The notes: generated by a model from the letters alone, not told the origin. 64,000 nucleotides of DNA from Parahaliea mediterranea (GCF_003402235.1 NZ_QEWO01000005.1:513669-577668); one strand, 5' to 3'; positions 1 through 8,274 are shown, counted from the first letter of the stretch. A program made the numbers and translations.

Positions 1-589
1 CACCATTATCGTGTTCGCGTCGGACAACGGCTTCCTGTTCGGCGAGCACGGCATGATCGACAAGCGCACCATGCACGAGGCCAGCATCCGCGTGCCTTTG
101 GTGGTGCGCTACCCGGCCAGCATCAAAGCCGGCACGGTGGTCACGCAGCAGGTGATGAATATCGACCTGGCCCCCTCGTTGCTGGAATTAACCCTGGGGG
201 CGGACATGCCGAGTGCCCAGGGGATGTCGTGGGTTGGCCTGCTCACCGACCCGGGTGCGCCCTGGCGCGAGGCGTGGCTGTACGAATACAACTACGAGGC
301 GCAATTCCCCTACACGCCCAACGTGCGCGGCATTCGTCAGGGCGACTGGAAATACGTGGCCTACCCCCACGGTGACGGCGGTCCGCTGCGCCATAAAGAA
401 GAGCTTTACAACCTGGCCAGCGACCCGGGCGAAGCGCACAACCTGGCCGCCGATGCCGGCAGCGCCCGTCACCTGGCCCGGATGCGCGCCGCCCTGGCCC
501 GGCTGTTGGCCGACACCGGCGCGCAGCCGGACCGGATGCCCATCGACCGGGGCATCAAGCGCGAACTGCCGGAGGCCTCGATTCGCTAG
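1..589 (+). CDS. sulfatase, C-terminal part (5' end outside window)
   Basis: The reading frame is already open at the left edge. It begins inside the conserved sulfatase stretch TIIVFASDNG, where the Asp and Asn are metal ligands in this family. The motif GEHGMIDKRTMHEASIRVPL follows, then a C-terminal domain with WKYVAYP and a KEELYNLASDPGEAHNLA ending, typical of the sulfatase-associated DUF4976 region. The catalytic Cys/Ser that is converted to formylglycine would lie upstream of the window, so substrate and signal peptide cannot be judged. Family members hydrolyse sulfate esters of polysaccharides, glycosaminoglycan-like sugars or choline sulfate. It converges on a TonB receptor with 18 bases between the two stop codons, and it may supply substrate to that locus (inference). 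Confidence 0.85.
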   Translation, partial: TIIVFASDNGFLFGEHGMIDKRTMHEASIRVPLVVRYPASIKAGTVVTQQVMNIDLAPSLLELTLGADMPSAQGMSWVGLLTDPGAPWREAWLYEYNYEAQFPYTPNVRGIRQGDWKYVAYPHGDGGPLRHKEELYNLASDPGEAHNLAADAGSARHLARMRAALARLLADTGAQPDRMPIDRGIKRELPEASIR

Positions 590-607
590 AGCGCAGGGCA
601 GGGCCGG

Positions 608-2932
608 CTACCAGCGGTAGCGCATCTCCAGGCCCCAGGTGCGGTTAGCGGTTTTGTCGAAGGTCTGCACGTAGCCATTGGGCAGGATGGACTGGTGCTG
701 GGAGCCAATGCCCAGCGGGTAGAATTCGTCGGTCACATTTTTCACGTAGACGGTGGCCTCCCAGCGTCCGCCCTGGTCCTGCAGGGCAATGGAAGCATCG
801 GCAACGGTGTAGCCGTCCAGCAGGGTGTTCTCGTCCTGGGTCATGGAAAACTGCACTTCGTCCTGGGAGCGCAACATGCCGCGCAGCACCACATCAAAGC
901 CGTGCTGCAGGGGGATGGTGTAGGCCGCCGCCAGGTTCACTTTCCAGTCCGGGGAGAAGGGCAGGTCGCCGCCGGACAAATCCTGCAGTCCGCCGGGGCA
1001 CTCGCCACGAAAGCTCTGGCCGCCGCTGCAGGGGCCACCGGGGTAGTCCTCGATGGTGGCGTCGATCAGTGCCAGCCCGCCGGACACCCGCAGCCGTTCG
1101 CTGAGTAGGGCCGTGAAGTCCAGCTCCAGCCCCTGGGTTACCACCTCGCCGGCATTGATCAGCTGGTAGCTGCCGGCGGCATTGTCGGGGTCGCAGTTGG
1201 GGTTGTCGTCGGGGCAGTTGGGCACTCCATCAGGGTCAAAGAAGGCCTGGGCCTGGAACTCCTCGTAGGTGGCGTGGAACAGTGCCGCGTTGATCTGCAG
1301 GCGGCTGTCCCAGAGGGTGGTCTTCCAGCCCAGTTCCCAGGCCTCGGAGGTTTCCGGTTCAATCTTTTCCAGGGTGTCCGGCCGGGTCTCGAAGATGATG
1401 TCCAGCGCAGGCCCCTTGTAGCCCTGGGTGTAGCTCAGGTAGGTCATGCCGCGGTCGCTGTAGTCCCACTGCAGGGCCAGCTTGCCGGAGAGGTCGTCGG
1501 CGTCCACGCCGCCGCTGGTTGGGTCCACGGTGCTGGGCAGGGCAAGCGGGAAGCCCTCGGTGGTGCGGCGAAAGTTGTAGTTCAGTTCGTCCTCGGTATA
1601 GCGGGCGCCGGCAATCAGCCGCCAGTTGTCGCTGATGAACCAGGTGGCCTCGCCAAAGGCCGCCCAGTTGTCGGTGTCCACGGAAAAATCGGCCAGGGCG
1701 CTGCCCGGCATGCCGGCAATGAACTCAAACTGGCGCTCGAATTGGCGCTCCACCGTCTGATCGAAGTAGAACAGCCCCGCCACATAGCTGAAGGGGCCGT
1801 CGAAGGTGGAGGTCAGGCGCAATTCCTGGGTGAACTGGGTCTGCTCGGAGCCGCCGTACTGGTTGAACCCCAGGGCATCGATGGGCTGGTCGTCATCGTC
1901 GGTATAGCCATCTACTTCGTAACCGCGATAGGCGGTGATGGAGGTCAGGGTATGGCTGCTGAGATCCCAGTTTACCTCCATCGCGCCGCCCCAGGAGGCC
2001 CAGTCGCTGAAGGGGTCCTTGTTGATGTTGACGGTCTGGTTGTCATCGCCTGGCACCACCGGCAGCAACCCCTCTAGCACGGCATCGGTGGTGGCTTCTG
2101 AGCCCGGTACTGGGTCCAGGCTGCGAATGGCGCGCACCGTGCAATTGCATGAGCGCTTGCCGTAATCGCCGCTGAGCTTGATTTCCAGCGTGTCGGTGGC
2201 CGCCCAGCGCAGCTTGCCGCGCACTGTCCAGTCATCCGAGCCGTTGAGCTGGCCGCCGTCGAAGGCGTTGTCCACGTAGTCGTCCATGGAGCCACCCGAG
2301 GCCGTCAGGCGATAGCCCAGGGTGTCGCTGAGGGGGCCGGCGATACTGAATCCGCCGCGGTATTCGCCCTGCTCCACCACGCCGGCCATGACCTCGCCGC
2401 TGTGCTCCTCGGTGGGGTCCTTGGTGATGATGTGTACCACCCCGGCAGTGGCGTTTTTGCCGAACAGGGTGCCCTGTGGCCCGCGCAGCACTTCCACCCG
2501 CTGGATGTCCAGCAGCTGCATGAAGGCCTGGCCGGAGCGACCCATCACCACGCCGTCCACCATGGTGGACACGCTGGGCTCCACCGCCGAGCTGAAGGAC
2601 TGGGTGCCAATACCGCGTATCACAAAGGACGACTGACGCGCATTGGTGCCCTTTTGCAGGTTGAGCGATGGCACCAGCCGGGTGAGGTCCTCGGCGGAGG
2701 TGATCTGCGCTTCCTCGATGGCAGAGTCGGTCAGTGCGGTAACCGCCACCGACACATCTTGCATGCTGGCTTCGCGCTTGGTGGCGGTCACGATCACTTC
2801 TTCCAGAGCCAGGCTCTGGCCCAGTGCGGGGGCAATAGCGGTGGCGGCGCACAGGCCGAAGACGTAGTGACTGGCCTGGTGAATGGCGCAAAGCAGCCGT
2901 GGGCGGGTTTGGTGGGTGGGACGTTGGAACAT
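608..2932 (-). CDS. TonB-dependent outer-membrane receptor (LacI regulon)
   Basis: A 774-residue TonB-dependent receptor. The N-terminus has a signal-like stretch ending at ALGQS, then a TonB-box-like ALEEVIVTATKR segment. The plug domain follows (SFVIRGIGTQ, VEVLRGPQGTLFGKNATAG), then a long beta-barrel ending in a terminal aromatic residue (MRYRW). The start is the ATG at 2932, seven bases after a GGAGG ribosome site. A TTG four codons upstream also keeps the frame open but has no such site. A perfect LacI-type operator lies 60 bases upstream and overlaps a plausible -35 box, so the receptor is very likely under the LacI regulator encoded at 5859. The ligand is unknown; the neighbours suggest a sugar or glycoside, possibly sulfated (inference). 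Confidence 0.93.
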   Translation of the reverse strand: MFQRPTHQTRPRLLCAIHQASHYVFGLCAATAIAPALGQSLALEEVIVTATKREASMQDVSVAVTALTDSAIEEAQITSAEDLTRLVPSLNLQKGTNARQSSFVIRGIGTQSFSSAVEPSVSTMVDGVVMGRSGQAFMQLLDIQRVEVLRGPQGTLFGKNATAGVVHIITKDPTEEHSGEVMAGVVEQGEYRGGFSIAGPLSDTLGYRLTASGGSMDDYVDNAFDGGQLNGSDDWTVRGKLRWAATDTLEIKLSGDYGKRSCNCTVRAIRSLDPVPGSEATTDAVLEGLLPVVPGDDNQTVNINKDPFSDWASWGGAMEVNWDLSSHTLTSITAYRGYEVDGYTDDDDQPIDALGFNQYGGSEQTQFTQELRLTSTFDGPFSYVAGLFYFDQTVERQFERQFEFIAGMPGSALADFSVDTDNWAAFGEATWFISDNWRLIAGARYTEDELNYNFRRTTEGFPLALPSTVDPTSGGVDADDLSGKLALQWDYSDRGMTYLSYTQGYKGPALDIIFETRPDTLEKIEPETSEAWELGWKTTLWDSRLQINAALFHATYEEFQAQAFFDPDGVPNCPDDNPNCDPDNAAGSYQLINAGEVVTQGLELDFTALLSERLRVSGGLALIDATIEDYPGGPCSGGQSFRGECPGGLQDLSGGDLPFSPDWKVNLAAAYTIPLQHGFDVVLRGMLRSQDEVQFSMTQDENTLLDGYTVADASIALQDQGGRWEATVYVKNVTDEFYPLGIGSQHQSILPNGYVQTFDKTANRTWGLEMRYRW

Positions 2933-2968
2933 CGGGGCCTCCAATGCGGATTTTATCGTTATGTGTGC

Positions 2969-2997
2969 ATCCTAGCCGCAGAAGCCAATCGTGTAAA
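2969..2997 (-). promoter_or_regulatory. candidate sigma70 promoter of the TonB receptor gene
   Basis: Read on the minus strand, TTTACA (5 of 6 matches to the -35 consensus) is followed after exactly 17 bases by TAGGAT (4 of 6 matches to the -10 consensus). The -35 hexamer is one half of the LacI-type palindrome, so a bound repressor would block polymerase. Assigned by eye from spacing and consensus only. Confidence 0.5.
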
Positions 2998-3005
2998 CGT
3001 TTACA
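2992..3005. promoter_or_regulatory. LacI-family operator upstream of the TonB receptor gene
   Basis: A perfect 14-bp palindrome, TGTAAACGTTTACA, with the central CG typical of LacI-family operators. The same sequence recurs at 5770-5783, and with one change at 6943-6956, each time in front of genes of this locus. Confidence 0.8.
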
Positions 3006-3074
3006 TGATTGGCAGTGCCTGAGCCGGGGTGTATCTGTACATGGTGGTATCTGGCCGGGTTCTGCTGCCGCGCG

Positions 3075-4784
3075 CTAGGCGCGCAACTGCTGTTCGTTCA
3101 GCTGCCTGACCGCGTGATCGCATGCCCTGGCGGTGAAGGCCATGTAGGTCAGCGAGGGGTTCACGCAGGCGCTGGAGGTCATGAAGGAGCCGTCGGTCAC
3201 GTAGAGGTTGTCCAACTCATGGGCGCGGTTGTACTGGTTGAGCACCGCCTGGTTCGGGTCATCGCCCATGCGGGCGGTGCCCATTTCGTGGATGCCCGAG
3301 CCGCCCTCACTGAGCTGTTCCGCCGGGGCAATGGTGGAGATCATGGCGCCGGCGGCGCGCAGGATTTTCTCAGCCTGCACCCCGGTATCGTGCGCCAGGG
3401 CGCGCTCGTTGTCGCTCCAGGTGAATGCTGCCACCACCTGGGGAATGCCAAAGCGGTCTTTTTTGCGGGGGTGTAGGGTGATGCGGTTGTGCGCCGCGGG
3501 CAGGCTTTCGATAAAGCCCGCCAGCGCCCACATCCAGAATGCCCCCGGCTTGCTGAGGGCCTCCTTGTAACCGGCGCCAAAGCCCTTGCGGTTGAAGTTG
3601 AGTTGCCAGTCTGGGCGGATGGGCATGGCCTGAAAGCCGTAGCCCCGCAGGAAGCTGGCATCGTCGTCCTGGCCCTGCAGGTTGCGAAAGCGCGGAATGT
3701 ACAGGCCGTTGGGGCGGTTGCCCTGGTAGTAGCTGTCCAGGTCGTCGATGAAGATGCCGGTGTGGGTGATCATGCCGTGGTCCATAAGGTGCCGGCCCAG
3801 GGCGTCGCTGCGGTTGCCAAGGCCCCGCGGGTGCAGGTCGCTGGCGGAATTCAGCATGATCTGGGTGCTGGCAACGGTGGATGCGCACAAGAAGAACAGT
3901 CTGGCGGTGTAGCGGCGGCGCTCGCCGTTGTGGGTGTCGATGCAGTGCACGGCGGTGATGCGCTGGCCGCTGGCGTCGTGTTCCAGCTTCTCTACCACCT
4001 GGTCGGTCAGCAGGGTGAGATTGCCGGTGGCGCGGGCCGCGGGCAGGGTAGAACTCTGCGAGCTGAAGTAGCTGCCGGTGGAGCAACCGCGCTGGCAGGG
4101 GCCGCAGTAGTGGCAGGGCGCGCGGCCCTGGTGCTCGCGGGTGAGAACGGCCGCGCGGCCCATGGTGACCTTCACCTGGGGCAGCTTTTCGCCAAGGCGT
4201 CGCTTGATGGTGCGCTCGATGCCGTAGTAATCCATGGGCGGCAGAAATTCGCTGTCTGGCAGGTGATCCCAGCCCTCCGCTTCGCCACTGATGCCGGCAA
4301 AGCGCTCGACATGGCTGTACCAGGGGGCGATGTCCCGGTAGCTCACCGGCCAGGGAATGCCGTGGCCGTCGCGGGCGTTGGCCTCGAAGTCCATGGCGCT
4401 CCAGCGGTAGGTCTGGCGCCCCCACAGCAGCGAGCGGCCGCCGAGGGCGTCGGCGCGCATCCAGTTGAAGGGCTTGTCCTCCAGCTTTATATAGGGGTTG
4501 TCGTGGTCGTTGTTCCAGAACGGCAGGGTGGCTTCATTGCAGGCGTAGGACTGGCGCTGGATGGGGTATTCCCGGGCCATTTTTTCCCGGTCGGGCAGGC
4601 CGTAGTAGGGCAGCTTCCAGGTGCCGGCGTGTTCGCCGCTGTAGTCGGCTCCGTGGCGGATGTTCTTGCCCCGCTCCAGCACCAGCACCTTCAGCCCGCG
4701 CTCAGTGAGCTCCTTGGCCGCCCAGCCGCCGGAGATACCAGAGCCCACCACAATGGCGTCAAACTGTTGCGACTCAGATGGCAT
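3075..4784 (-). CDS. GMC-family FAD-dependent sugar/glycoside dehydrogenase, large subunit
   Basis: A 569-residue GMC oxidoreductase of the type annotated as gluconate/glucose or glucoside-3-dehydrogenase catalytic subunit. An N-terminal FAD-binding motif (VVGSGISGG) is followed by a middle Cys-rich segment CHYCGPCQRGC, with Cys at about 224, 227, 230 and 234, a likely iron-sulfur site as in FAD glucose dehydrogenases. The C-terminal GMC domain supplies the catalytic pair His499 (GIHEMGTARMG) and Asn542 (VNPSLTYMA). The start is the ATG at 4784, which overlaps the end of the small-subunit gene by 11 bases. A longer in-frame upstream extension is only a shadow of that gene. The protein has no signal peptide of its own, so it probably leaves the cell with the Tat-signal small subunit (inference from family behaviour). 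Confidence 0.9.
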   Translation of the reverse strand: MPSESQQFDAIVVGSGISGGWAAKELTERGLKVLVLERGKNIRHGADYSGEHAGTWKLPYYGLPDREKMAREYPIQRQSYACNEATLPFWNNDHDNPYIKLEDKPFNWMRADALGGRSLLWGRQTYRWSAMDFEANARDGHGIPWPVSYRDIAPWYSHVERFAGISGEAEGWDHLPDSEFLPPMDYYGIERTIKRRLGEKLPQVKVTMGRAAVLTREHQGRAPCHYCGPCQRGCSTGSYFSSQSSTLPAARATGNLTLLTDQVVEKLEHDASGQRITAVHCIDTHNGERRRYTARLFFLCASTVASTQIMLNSASDLHPRGLGNRSDALGRHLMDHGMITHTGIFIDDLDSYYQGNRPNGLYIPRFRNLQGQDDDASFLRGYGFQAMPIRPDWQLNFNRKGFGAGYKEALSKPGAFWMWALAGFIESLPAAHNRITLHPRKKDRFGIPQVVAAFTWSDNERALAHDTGVQAEKILRAAGAMISTIAPAEQLSEGGSGIHEMGTARMGDDPNQAVLNQYNRAHELDNLYVTDGSFMTSSACVNPSLTYMAFTARACDHAVRQLNEQQLRA

Positions 4785-5418
4785 TGGCTTTCGCTCCGAA
4801 CATAACGCGCAGGGGGATGGTGGTGTTGTAGGCGGTGTCGTCCGGCGATAGCGGCACACTGCCCTGGAAGCTACCCATGGGATTGTTGCGCAGCACCTCG
4901 GTCGCGCCGGTTTCCGACAGGAAAAACCCGAGCACGGTGAGCTCCTTGAGCTGGCAGATGAAGGGGGTGGTGCTGTCCCACAGGTGCAAGGCGCTGCCCA
5001 TGTCGTACCAGTGGGAGTCGCCTGCGGCGGCCTCGGCCTGCTCCAGCAGGTCCAACTGGGCGGTGGGTGCGAGCGCGGCAAAGTCGCCGCCGGCGCTGGC
5101 CATGAAGGCGTCCAGCCCCTGCATAAAGGTCTGACGTTCACCCTCGTCAAACCAGTCCGCCACCATCAGCTCGATAAAACGCGGCACTCCGGCATCAATG
5201 GCCCCGGGAGTGTCGGTGGCGGGTATCACCTGCTCGGCCATGGCCGCCACCGTGGCGCGCTGGGCGGGGCTGAATAGGCTGGGCGTGTGGCGGTCGATGT
5301 AGTCCGGTTGGGCGGCCAAAAAGGCCTGTTGCTCGTGGCTCATAGTCCAGCCACGCGGCACGGTGCTGGCGCCCGCCACCAGCAGCGCCGCTGCCTGTAA
5401 GAATTCGCGTCGGTTCAT
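4774..5418 (-). CDS. gluconate 2-dehydrogenase subunit 3-like protein (Tat signal)
   Basis: A 214-residue protein of the gluconate-2-dehydrogenase subunit 3 family, the small partner of GMC sugar dehydrogenases. It starts with a twin-arginine signal (NRREFLQAAALLVAG), followed by a mostly helical domain (LFSPAQRATVAAMAEQVIPATDTPGA) that assists export and folding of the flavin subunit. The start ATG at 5418 overlaps the stop codon of the upstream 87-residue gene (ATGA), with a GGAGAC ribosome site, and its own 3' end overlaps the GMC gene, so translation of all three is coupled. The likely location is the periplasm. Family assignment is firm; the sugar substrate is unknown. Confidence 0.88.
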   Translation of the reverse strand: MNRREFLQAAALLVAGASTVPRGWTMSHEQQAFLAAQPDYIDRHTPSLFSPAQRATVAAMAEQVIPATDTPGAIDAGVPRFIELMVADWFDEGERQTFMQGLDAFMASAGGDFAALAPTAQLDLLEQAEAAAGDSHWYDMGSALHLWDSTTPFICQLKELTVLGFFLSETGATEVLRNNPMGSFQGSVPLSPDDTAYNTTIPLRVMFGAKANAI

Positions 5419-5678
5419 GCTGTCTCCTTGCGGCGGTTGCGCCGGTATGCCAGCAAGGCGGCCAGCAGCCCGAGTGCCACGCAGGCAAAGGTGAAGGGCG
5501 GCCACTGGTTCAGCAGGTAGTCGCCGCCGCGAAAAATACGGTAGCCCCAATAGAGCCCGTCCAGGCCCAGGGCAAAGCTGGCTTCGTAGAACAGCCAGCC
5601 AGTGGGCGCCAGGCCAAATCGCACAAAGCCGGCAATCGCCAGGCCCCAGAGCAGGGCTTTAACAGCGGCGCGGCTCAT
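5415..5678 (-). CDS. small membrane protein, first gene of the GMC dehydrogenase operon
   Basis: An 87-residue protein with two predicted membrane-spanning stretches (roughly residues 5-35 and 60-80) and a basic RRNRRKE tail. I do not recognise a family. No CXXCH haem motif is present, so it is not the cytochrome c subunit usual for such dehydrogenases. It is translationally coupled to the small subunit through a 4-base ATGA overlap and is the first gene after the LacI-controlled intergenic region. A role as membrane anchor or quinone-linked electron partner of the dehydrogenase is possible but is inference from position only. Confidence 0.72.
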   Translation of the reverse strand: MSRAAVKALLWGLAIAGFVRFGLAPTGWLFYEASFALGLDGLYWGYRIFRGGDYLLNQWPPFTFACVALGLLAALLAYRRNRRKETA

Positions 5679-5769
5679 GGTGCGCGCCCTGCCAGTGGGC
5701 GGTGGTGGCGCGGGTGAGAAAGGTCATCCATGGTAGTTGCGGGTCTTTATTATCGTTAGCAGCAAAGAA

Positions 5770-5783
5770 TGTAAACGTTTACA
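5770..5783. promoter_or_regulatory. LacI-family operator between the GMC operon and the lacI-type gene
   Basis: A perfect TGTAAACGTTTACA palindrome in the 180-base divergent region. On each strand the outer half gives a TTTACA -35-like box. Leftward it is followed by GATAAT/TAATAA at 15-17 bases. Rightward it is followed by TACAAG at 18 bases. One bound repressor could therefore control both directions, including its own gene. Confidence 0.8.
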
Positions 5784-5858
5784 GTGTTTTTCGTCAAGCA
5801 TTACAAGGCCGGGCGATTCAGCTACCATGCCAGCCTGACATACCGGCAAGAAGAACTC

Positions 5859-6875
5859 ATGGTATCAATCAAGGATGTTGCACGCCTTGCGGGGGTATCC
5901 ATCGCCACCGTATCCCGCGCCCTGGCAGAGCCAGACAAGGTGCGGCCAAACACCCGCGACAAGGTGCTTGCCGCGGTCAAGCAAAGCGGTTATGTCACCA
6001 ACAGCCTGGCGCGCAGCTTTCGCACCAACCGCAACCATTCGGTGGTGGTGCTGGTGCCAGACATCACCAACAGCTTCTTTTCCAACATTATCCAAGGCAT
6101 TGAGGAAGTGGCCCGCGCCAATGGCTACCGCATCCTGCTTGGCGACATGCAGAACGACCCGGCCAATGCCCGCGCTTATGGTGACCTCTGCGCCCAGCGC
6201 CAGGCCGACGGCCTGATCTGCCTGGGGCGCACCATTCCCTTTGCCTACAACAGGTCGCGCAAAACGCTGGACCCGAAGTGGCCGCCGCTGGTAATGGCCT
6301 GCGAATACGACGACCGCATTGCCATTCCCGGCGTGCGCATCGACAACGAGCGCGCCGCCCTGGATGGCGTGCGGTATCTGGGCGAGCAGGGGCACCGCCG
6401 CATTGCCTACATCAACGGCCCGCAGGATTCACCCCTGTGCCGCGACCGCCTCAAGGGCTATCGCAAGGGCATGGCGGAACTGGGGCTGCGCAAAACCAGC
6501 GACCTGCTGTTTGGCGGCGACTTCTCGCTGGATTCCGGCGCCCAGGCGGCGCGGGCCCTGTTGCAGCTCAAGTCGTTGCCCACGGCCATTTTTGCCGCCA
6601 ACGACGCCATGGCGATTGGCGCCCTGCAGGTGCTGAAGCAGCGCGGCGTGCGGGTGCCCGATGACCTGTCGCTGCTGGGTTTCGACGACATCAAATTTGC
6701 CGCCTACTGCGATCCGCCACTGACCACCATCGCCCAGCCGCGCCGCCAGATCGGCGCGCTGAGCATGCAGATCATGCTGGACATACTGGCCGGCCGCGAC
6801 GGCAGTGGCGGCAGTGGCGAAAGCCGCGTGCTGCCCCATGAGCTGGTACTGCGCGAATCCGTCGCGCGTGTCTGA
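5859..6875 (+). CDS. LacI-family transcriptional regulator
   Basis: A 338-residue LacI/GalR regulator. The N-terminal helix-turn-helix (SIKDVARLAGVSIATVSRAL, residues 3-22) and hinge region (YVTNSLARSF) are followed by a periplasmic-binding-protein-like domain (VVVLVPDITNSFFSNI onward) that binds the effector. The ATG at 5859 starts exactly at the usual family N-terminus; the frame is open further upstream but that part is not conserved-looking. The gene is divergent from the GMC operon across a perfect operator. The same operator stands before the TonB receptor and the Gfo/Idh gene, which defines a small regulon including itself. The effector is probably a sugar or ketosugar (inference). Confidence 0.93.
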   Translation: MVSIKDVARLAGVSIATVSRALAEPDKVRPNTRDKVLAAVKQSGYVTNSLARSFRTNRNHSVVVLVPDITNSFFSNIIQGIEEVARANGYRILLGDMQNDPANARAYGDLCAQRQADGLICLGRTIPFAYNRSRKTLDPKWPPLVMACEYDDRIAIPGVRIDNERAALDGVRYLGEQGHRRIAYINGPQDSPLCRDRLKGYRKGMAELGLRKTSDLLFGGDFSLDSGAQAARALLQLKSLPTAIFAANDAMAIGALQVLKQRGVRVPDDLSLLGFDDIKFAAYCDPPLTTIAQPRRQIGALSMQIMLDILAGRDGSGGSGESRVLPHELVLRESVARV

Positions 6876-6942
6876 CTAATCGGCCCGGGCAGGGCGCTCC
6901 TCTGTTCTGTTGAATCGTGTCCGGCGCACTTGCCAAGCAAAA

Positions 6943-6956
6943 TGTATACGTTTACA
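6943..6956. promoter_or_regulatory. LacI-family operator upstream of the Gfo/Idh gene
   Basis: TGTATACGTTTACA, one base different from the two perfect copies at 2992 and 5770. It ends in the same TTTACA half that can act as a -35 box. It lies 104 bases before the GTG start of the oxidoreductase gene; the heptamer repeat tract is in between. Confidence 0.75.
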
Positions 6957-6991
6957 TTGACTCGCGTTCTGCAGTGAATCAATGCGCTGCG

Positions 6992-7047
6992 GCAGAAAGC
7001 AGAAAGCAGAAAGCAGAAAGCAGAAAGCAGAAAGCAGAAAGCAGAAA
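6992..7047. repeat. heptanucleotide tandem repeat, 8 perfect copies of GCAGAAA
   Basis: Eight uninterrupted copies of GCAGAAA, followed at once by GCAGGGAG, which is the ribosome site of the next gene. The tract lies between the operator and the GTG start. Because 7 is not a multiple of 3, any reading frame through it gives the same seven-residue repeat in shifted register. Gain or loss of units would alter leader length, not the protein. Confidence 0.95.
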
Positions 7048-7060
7048 GCAGGGAGAAAAC

Positions 7061-8221
7061 GTGCAGAAAGTTCGAATGGGCATGGTGGGCGGCGGCGAAG
7101 GCGCGTTTATTGGCGCCGTGCACCGCATGGCGGCCGCCCTGGATGGCGAGATCGAACTGGTTTGCGGCTGCTTCAGCAGCAACCCGGCGCGCAGCGAGCG
7201 CAGCGGGCTTGCCCTGGGCCTGCCGGCCGCGCGCTGCTACAGCGACTATCGGCAGATGATGCGCCAGGAGGCGGCGTTGCCGGCCGGGCAGCGCATGGAG
7301 TTTGTTGCCGTGGTAACTCCCAACCATTTGCACCTGCCGGTTGTGATGGCGGCGCTGAAGGGGGGCTTTCACGTGCTGAGCGACAAGCCGGCCACCCTCA
7401 ACCTGGCCGAGGCGCGGGCGCTGCTGCCGGCGGTGCGCGCCAGCGGTTTGCACTACGCCCTGAGCCATACCTACACCGGCTACTCCCTGGTGCAGGAGGC
7501 GCGCCGCCGGGTGCTGGCCGGTGAGCTGGGTCGGGTACGCAAGGTGGTAGTGGAATACAGCCAGGGCTGGCTTGCCGGCAACGAAGACGCCAGCAGCGTA
7601 TGGCGGCTGGATCCGGAGCGCGCCGGCGGCTCCTGCTGCATGGGAGATATCGGCACCCACGCCTTCAACCTGGCGGAGACTGTCACCGGCCTCAATGTGG
7701 CGCAGCTGTGCGCCGACATTGGCCCGCTGGTGCCGGGGCGCACACTGGACGACGACGGCACCGCCCTGCTGCGCTTTGAAAACGGCGCCCGGGGTGTGCT
7801 GATTGCCAGCCAGATCAGCGTGGGAGAAGAGAACAACCTCAACCTGCGGGTTTATGGCGAGCGGGCCGGCCTGTGCTGGCGCCAGCAGGAGCCCAACAGC
7901 CTGGTGCTCCAATACAACGACCGGCCCGCCGAAGTATTGCGTGCCGGCTGGCCTGGCCTGGGCGATGGCCCGCTGGGGCTGGCGCGGGTGCCGGCCGGCC
8001 ATCCGGAAGGCTACATCGAGGCCTTTGCCAACCTCTACCGCGCCTTTGCCGCCCGCCTGCGCGGCGCGCCGAAAGGCGGGTTTCACTTGTGCGGCCTGGA
8101 GGCCGCCTGGCGCGGCATGGCCTTTGTGGACACGGTGTTGGCATCCAGCGCGGCCGGCGGCAAGTGGCTGGCGCTTCCCGCCGATGGTGTGGGCGCGCCG
8201 GGCGAGCCGCTGCGGCCCTGA
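7061..8221 (+). CDS. Gfo/Idh/MocA-family NAD(P)-dependent oxidoreductase
   Basis: A 386-residue sugar-type dehydrogenase. The N-terminal Rossmann motif GMVGGGEGAFIGAVH is followed by the substrate-domain hallmark DKPATLN, where the Lys replaces the usual EKP context but is kept, and by GDIGTHAFNLAE, where the Asp and His are the usual catalytic/substrate residues. The start is the GTG at 7061, directly after a GGGAG ribosome site. The open frame to the left runs through the heptamer repeat and is unlikely to be translated. The LacI operator at 6943 stands upstream, and a TIM-barrel protein and an MFS permease follow on the same strand. A role in oxidising or re-reducing a 3-keto sugar produced by the GMC enzyme is an inference. 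Confidence 0.9.
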   Translation: MQKVRMGMVGGGEGAFIGAVHRMAAALDGEIELVCGCFSSNPARSERSGLALGLPAARCYSDYRQMMRQEAALPAGQRMEFVAVVTPNHLHLPVVMAALKGGFHVLSDKPATLNLAEARALLPAVRASGLHYALSHTYTGYSLVQEARRRVLAGELGRVRKVVVEYSQGWLAGNEDASSVWRLDPERAGGSCCMGDIGTHAFNLAETVTGLNVAQLCADIGPLVPGRTLDDDGTALLRFENGARGVLIASQISVGEENNLNLRVYGERAGLCWRQQEPNSLVLQYNDRPAEVLRAGWPGLGDGPLGLARVPAGHPEGYIEAFANLYRAFAARLRGAPKGGFHLCGLEAAWRGMAFVDTVLASSAAGGKWLALPADGVGAPGEPLRP

Positions 8222-8274
8222 GGCCGGGCCTGTGGCTCTACACGTCGCGGACAGGCTGCCGAGCCTTGAGCACG

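Noticed and set aside
3489..4805. A 438-codon frame antisense to the GMC dehydrogenase gene
   Set aside because: Gly/Ala/Val-rich translation without motifs; it is opposite a gene with full catalytic motifs.
5784..5858. N-terminal extension of the LacI-type gene
   Set aside because: The open frame continues upstream into the operator/promoter region, but the family N-terminus begins exactly at the ATG at 5859.
6992..7047. Heptamer repeats considered as a CRISPR-like or coding repeat
   Set aside because: Units are directly adjacent without spacers, and the downstream gene has a clear ribosome site and start after the tract, so it is a simple tandem repeat in a leader.
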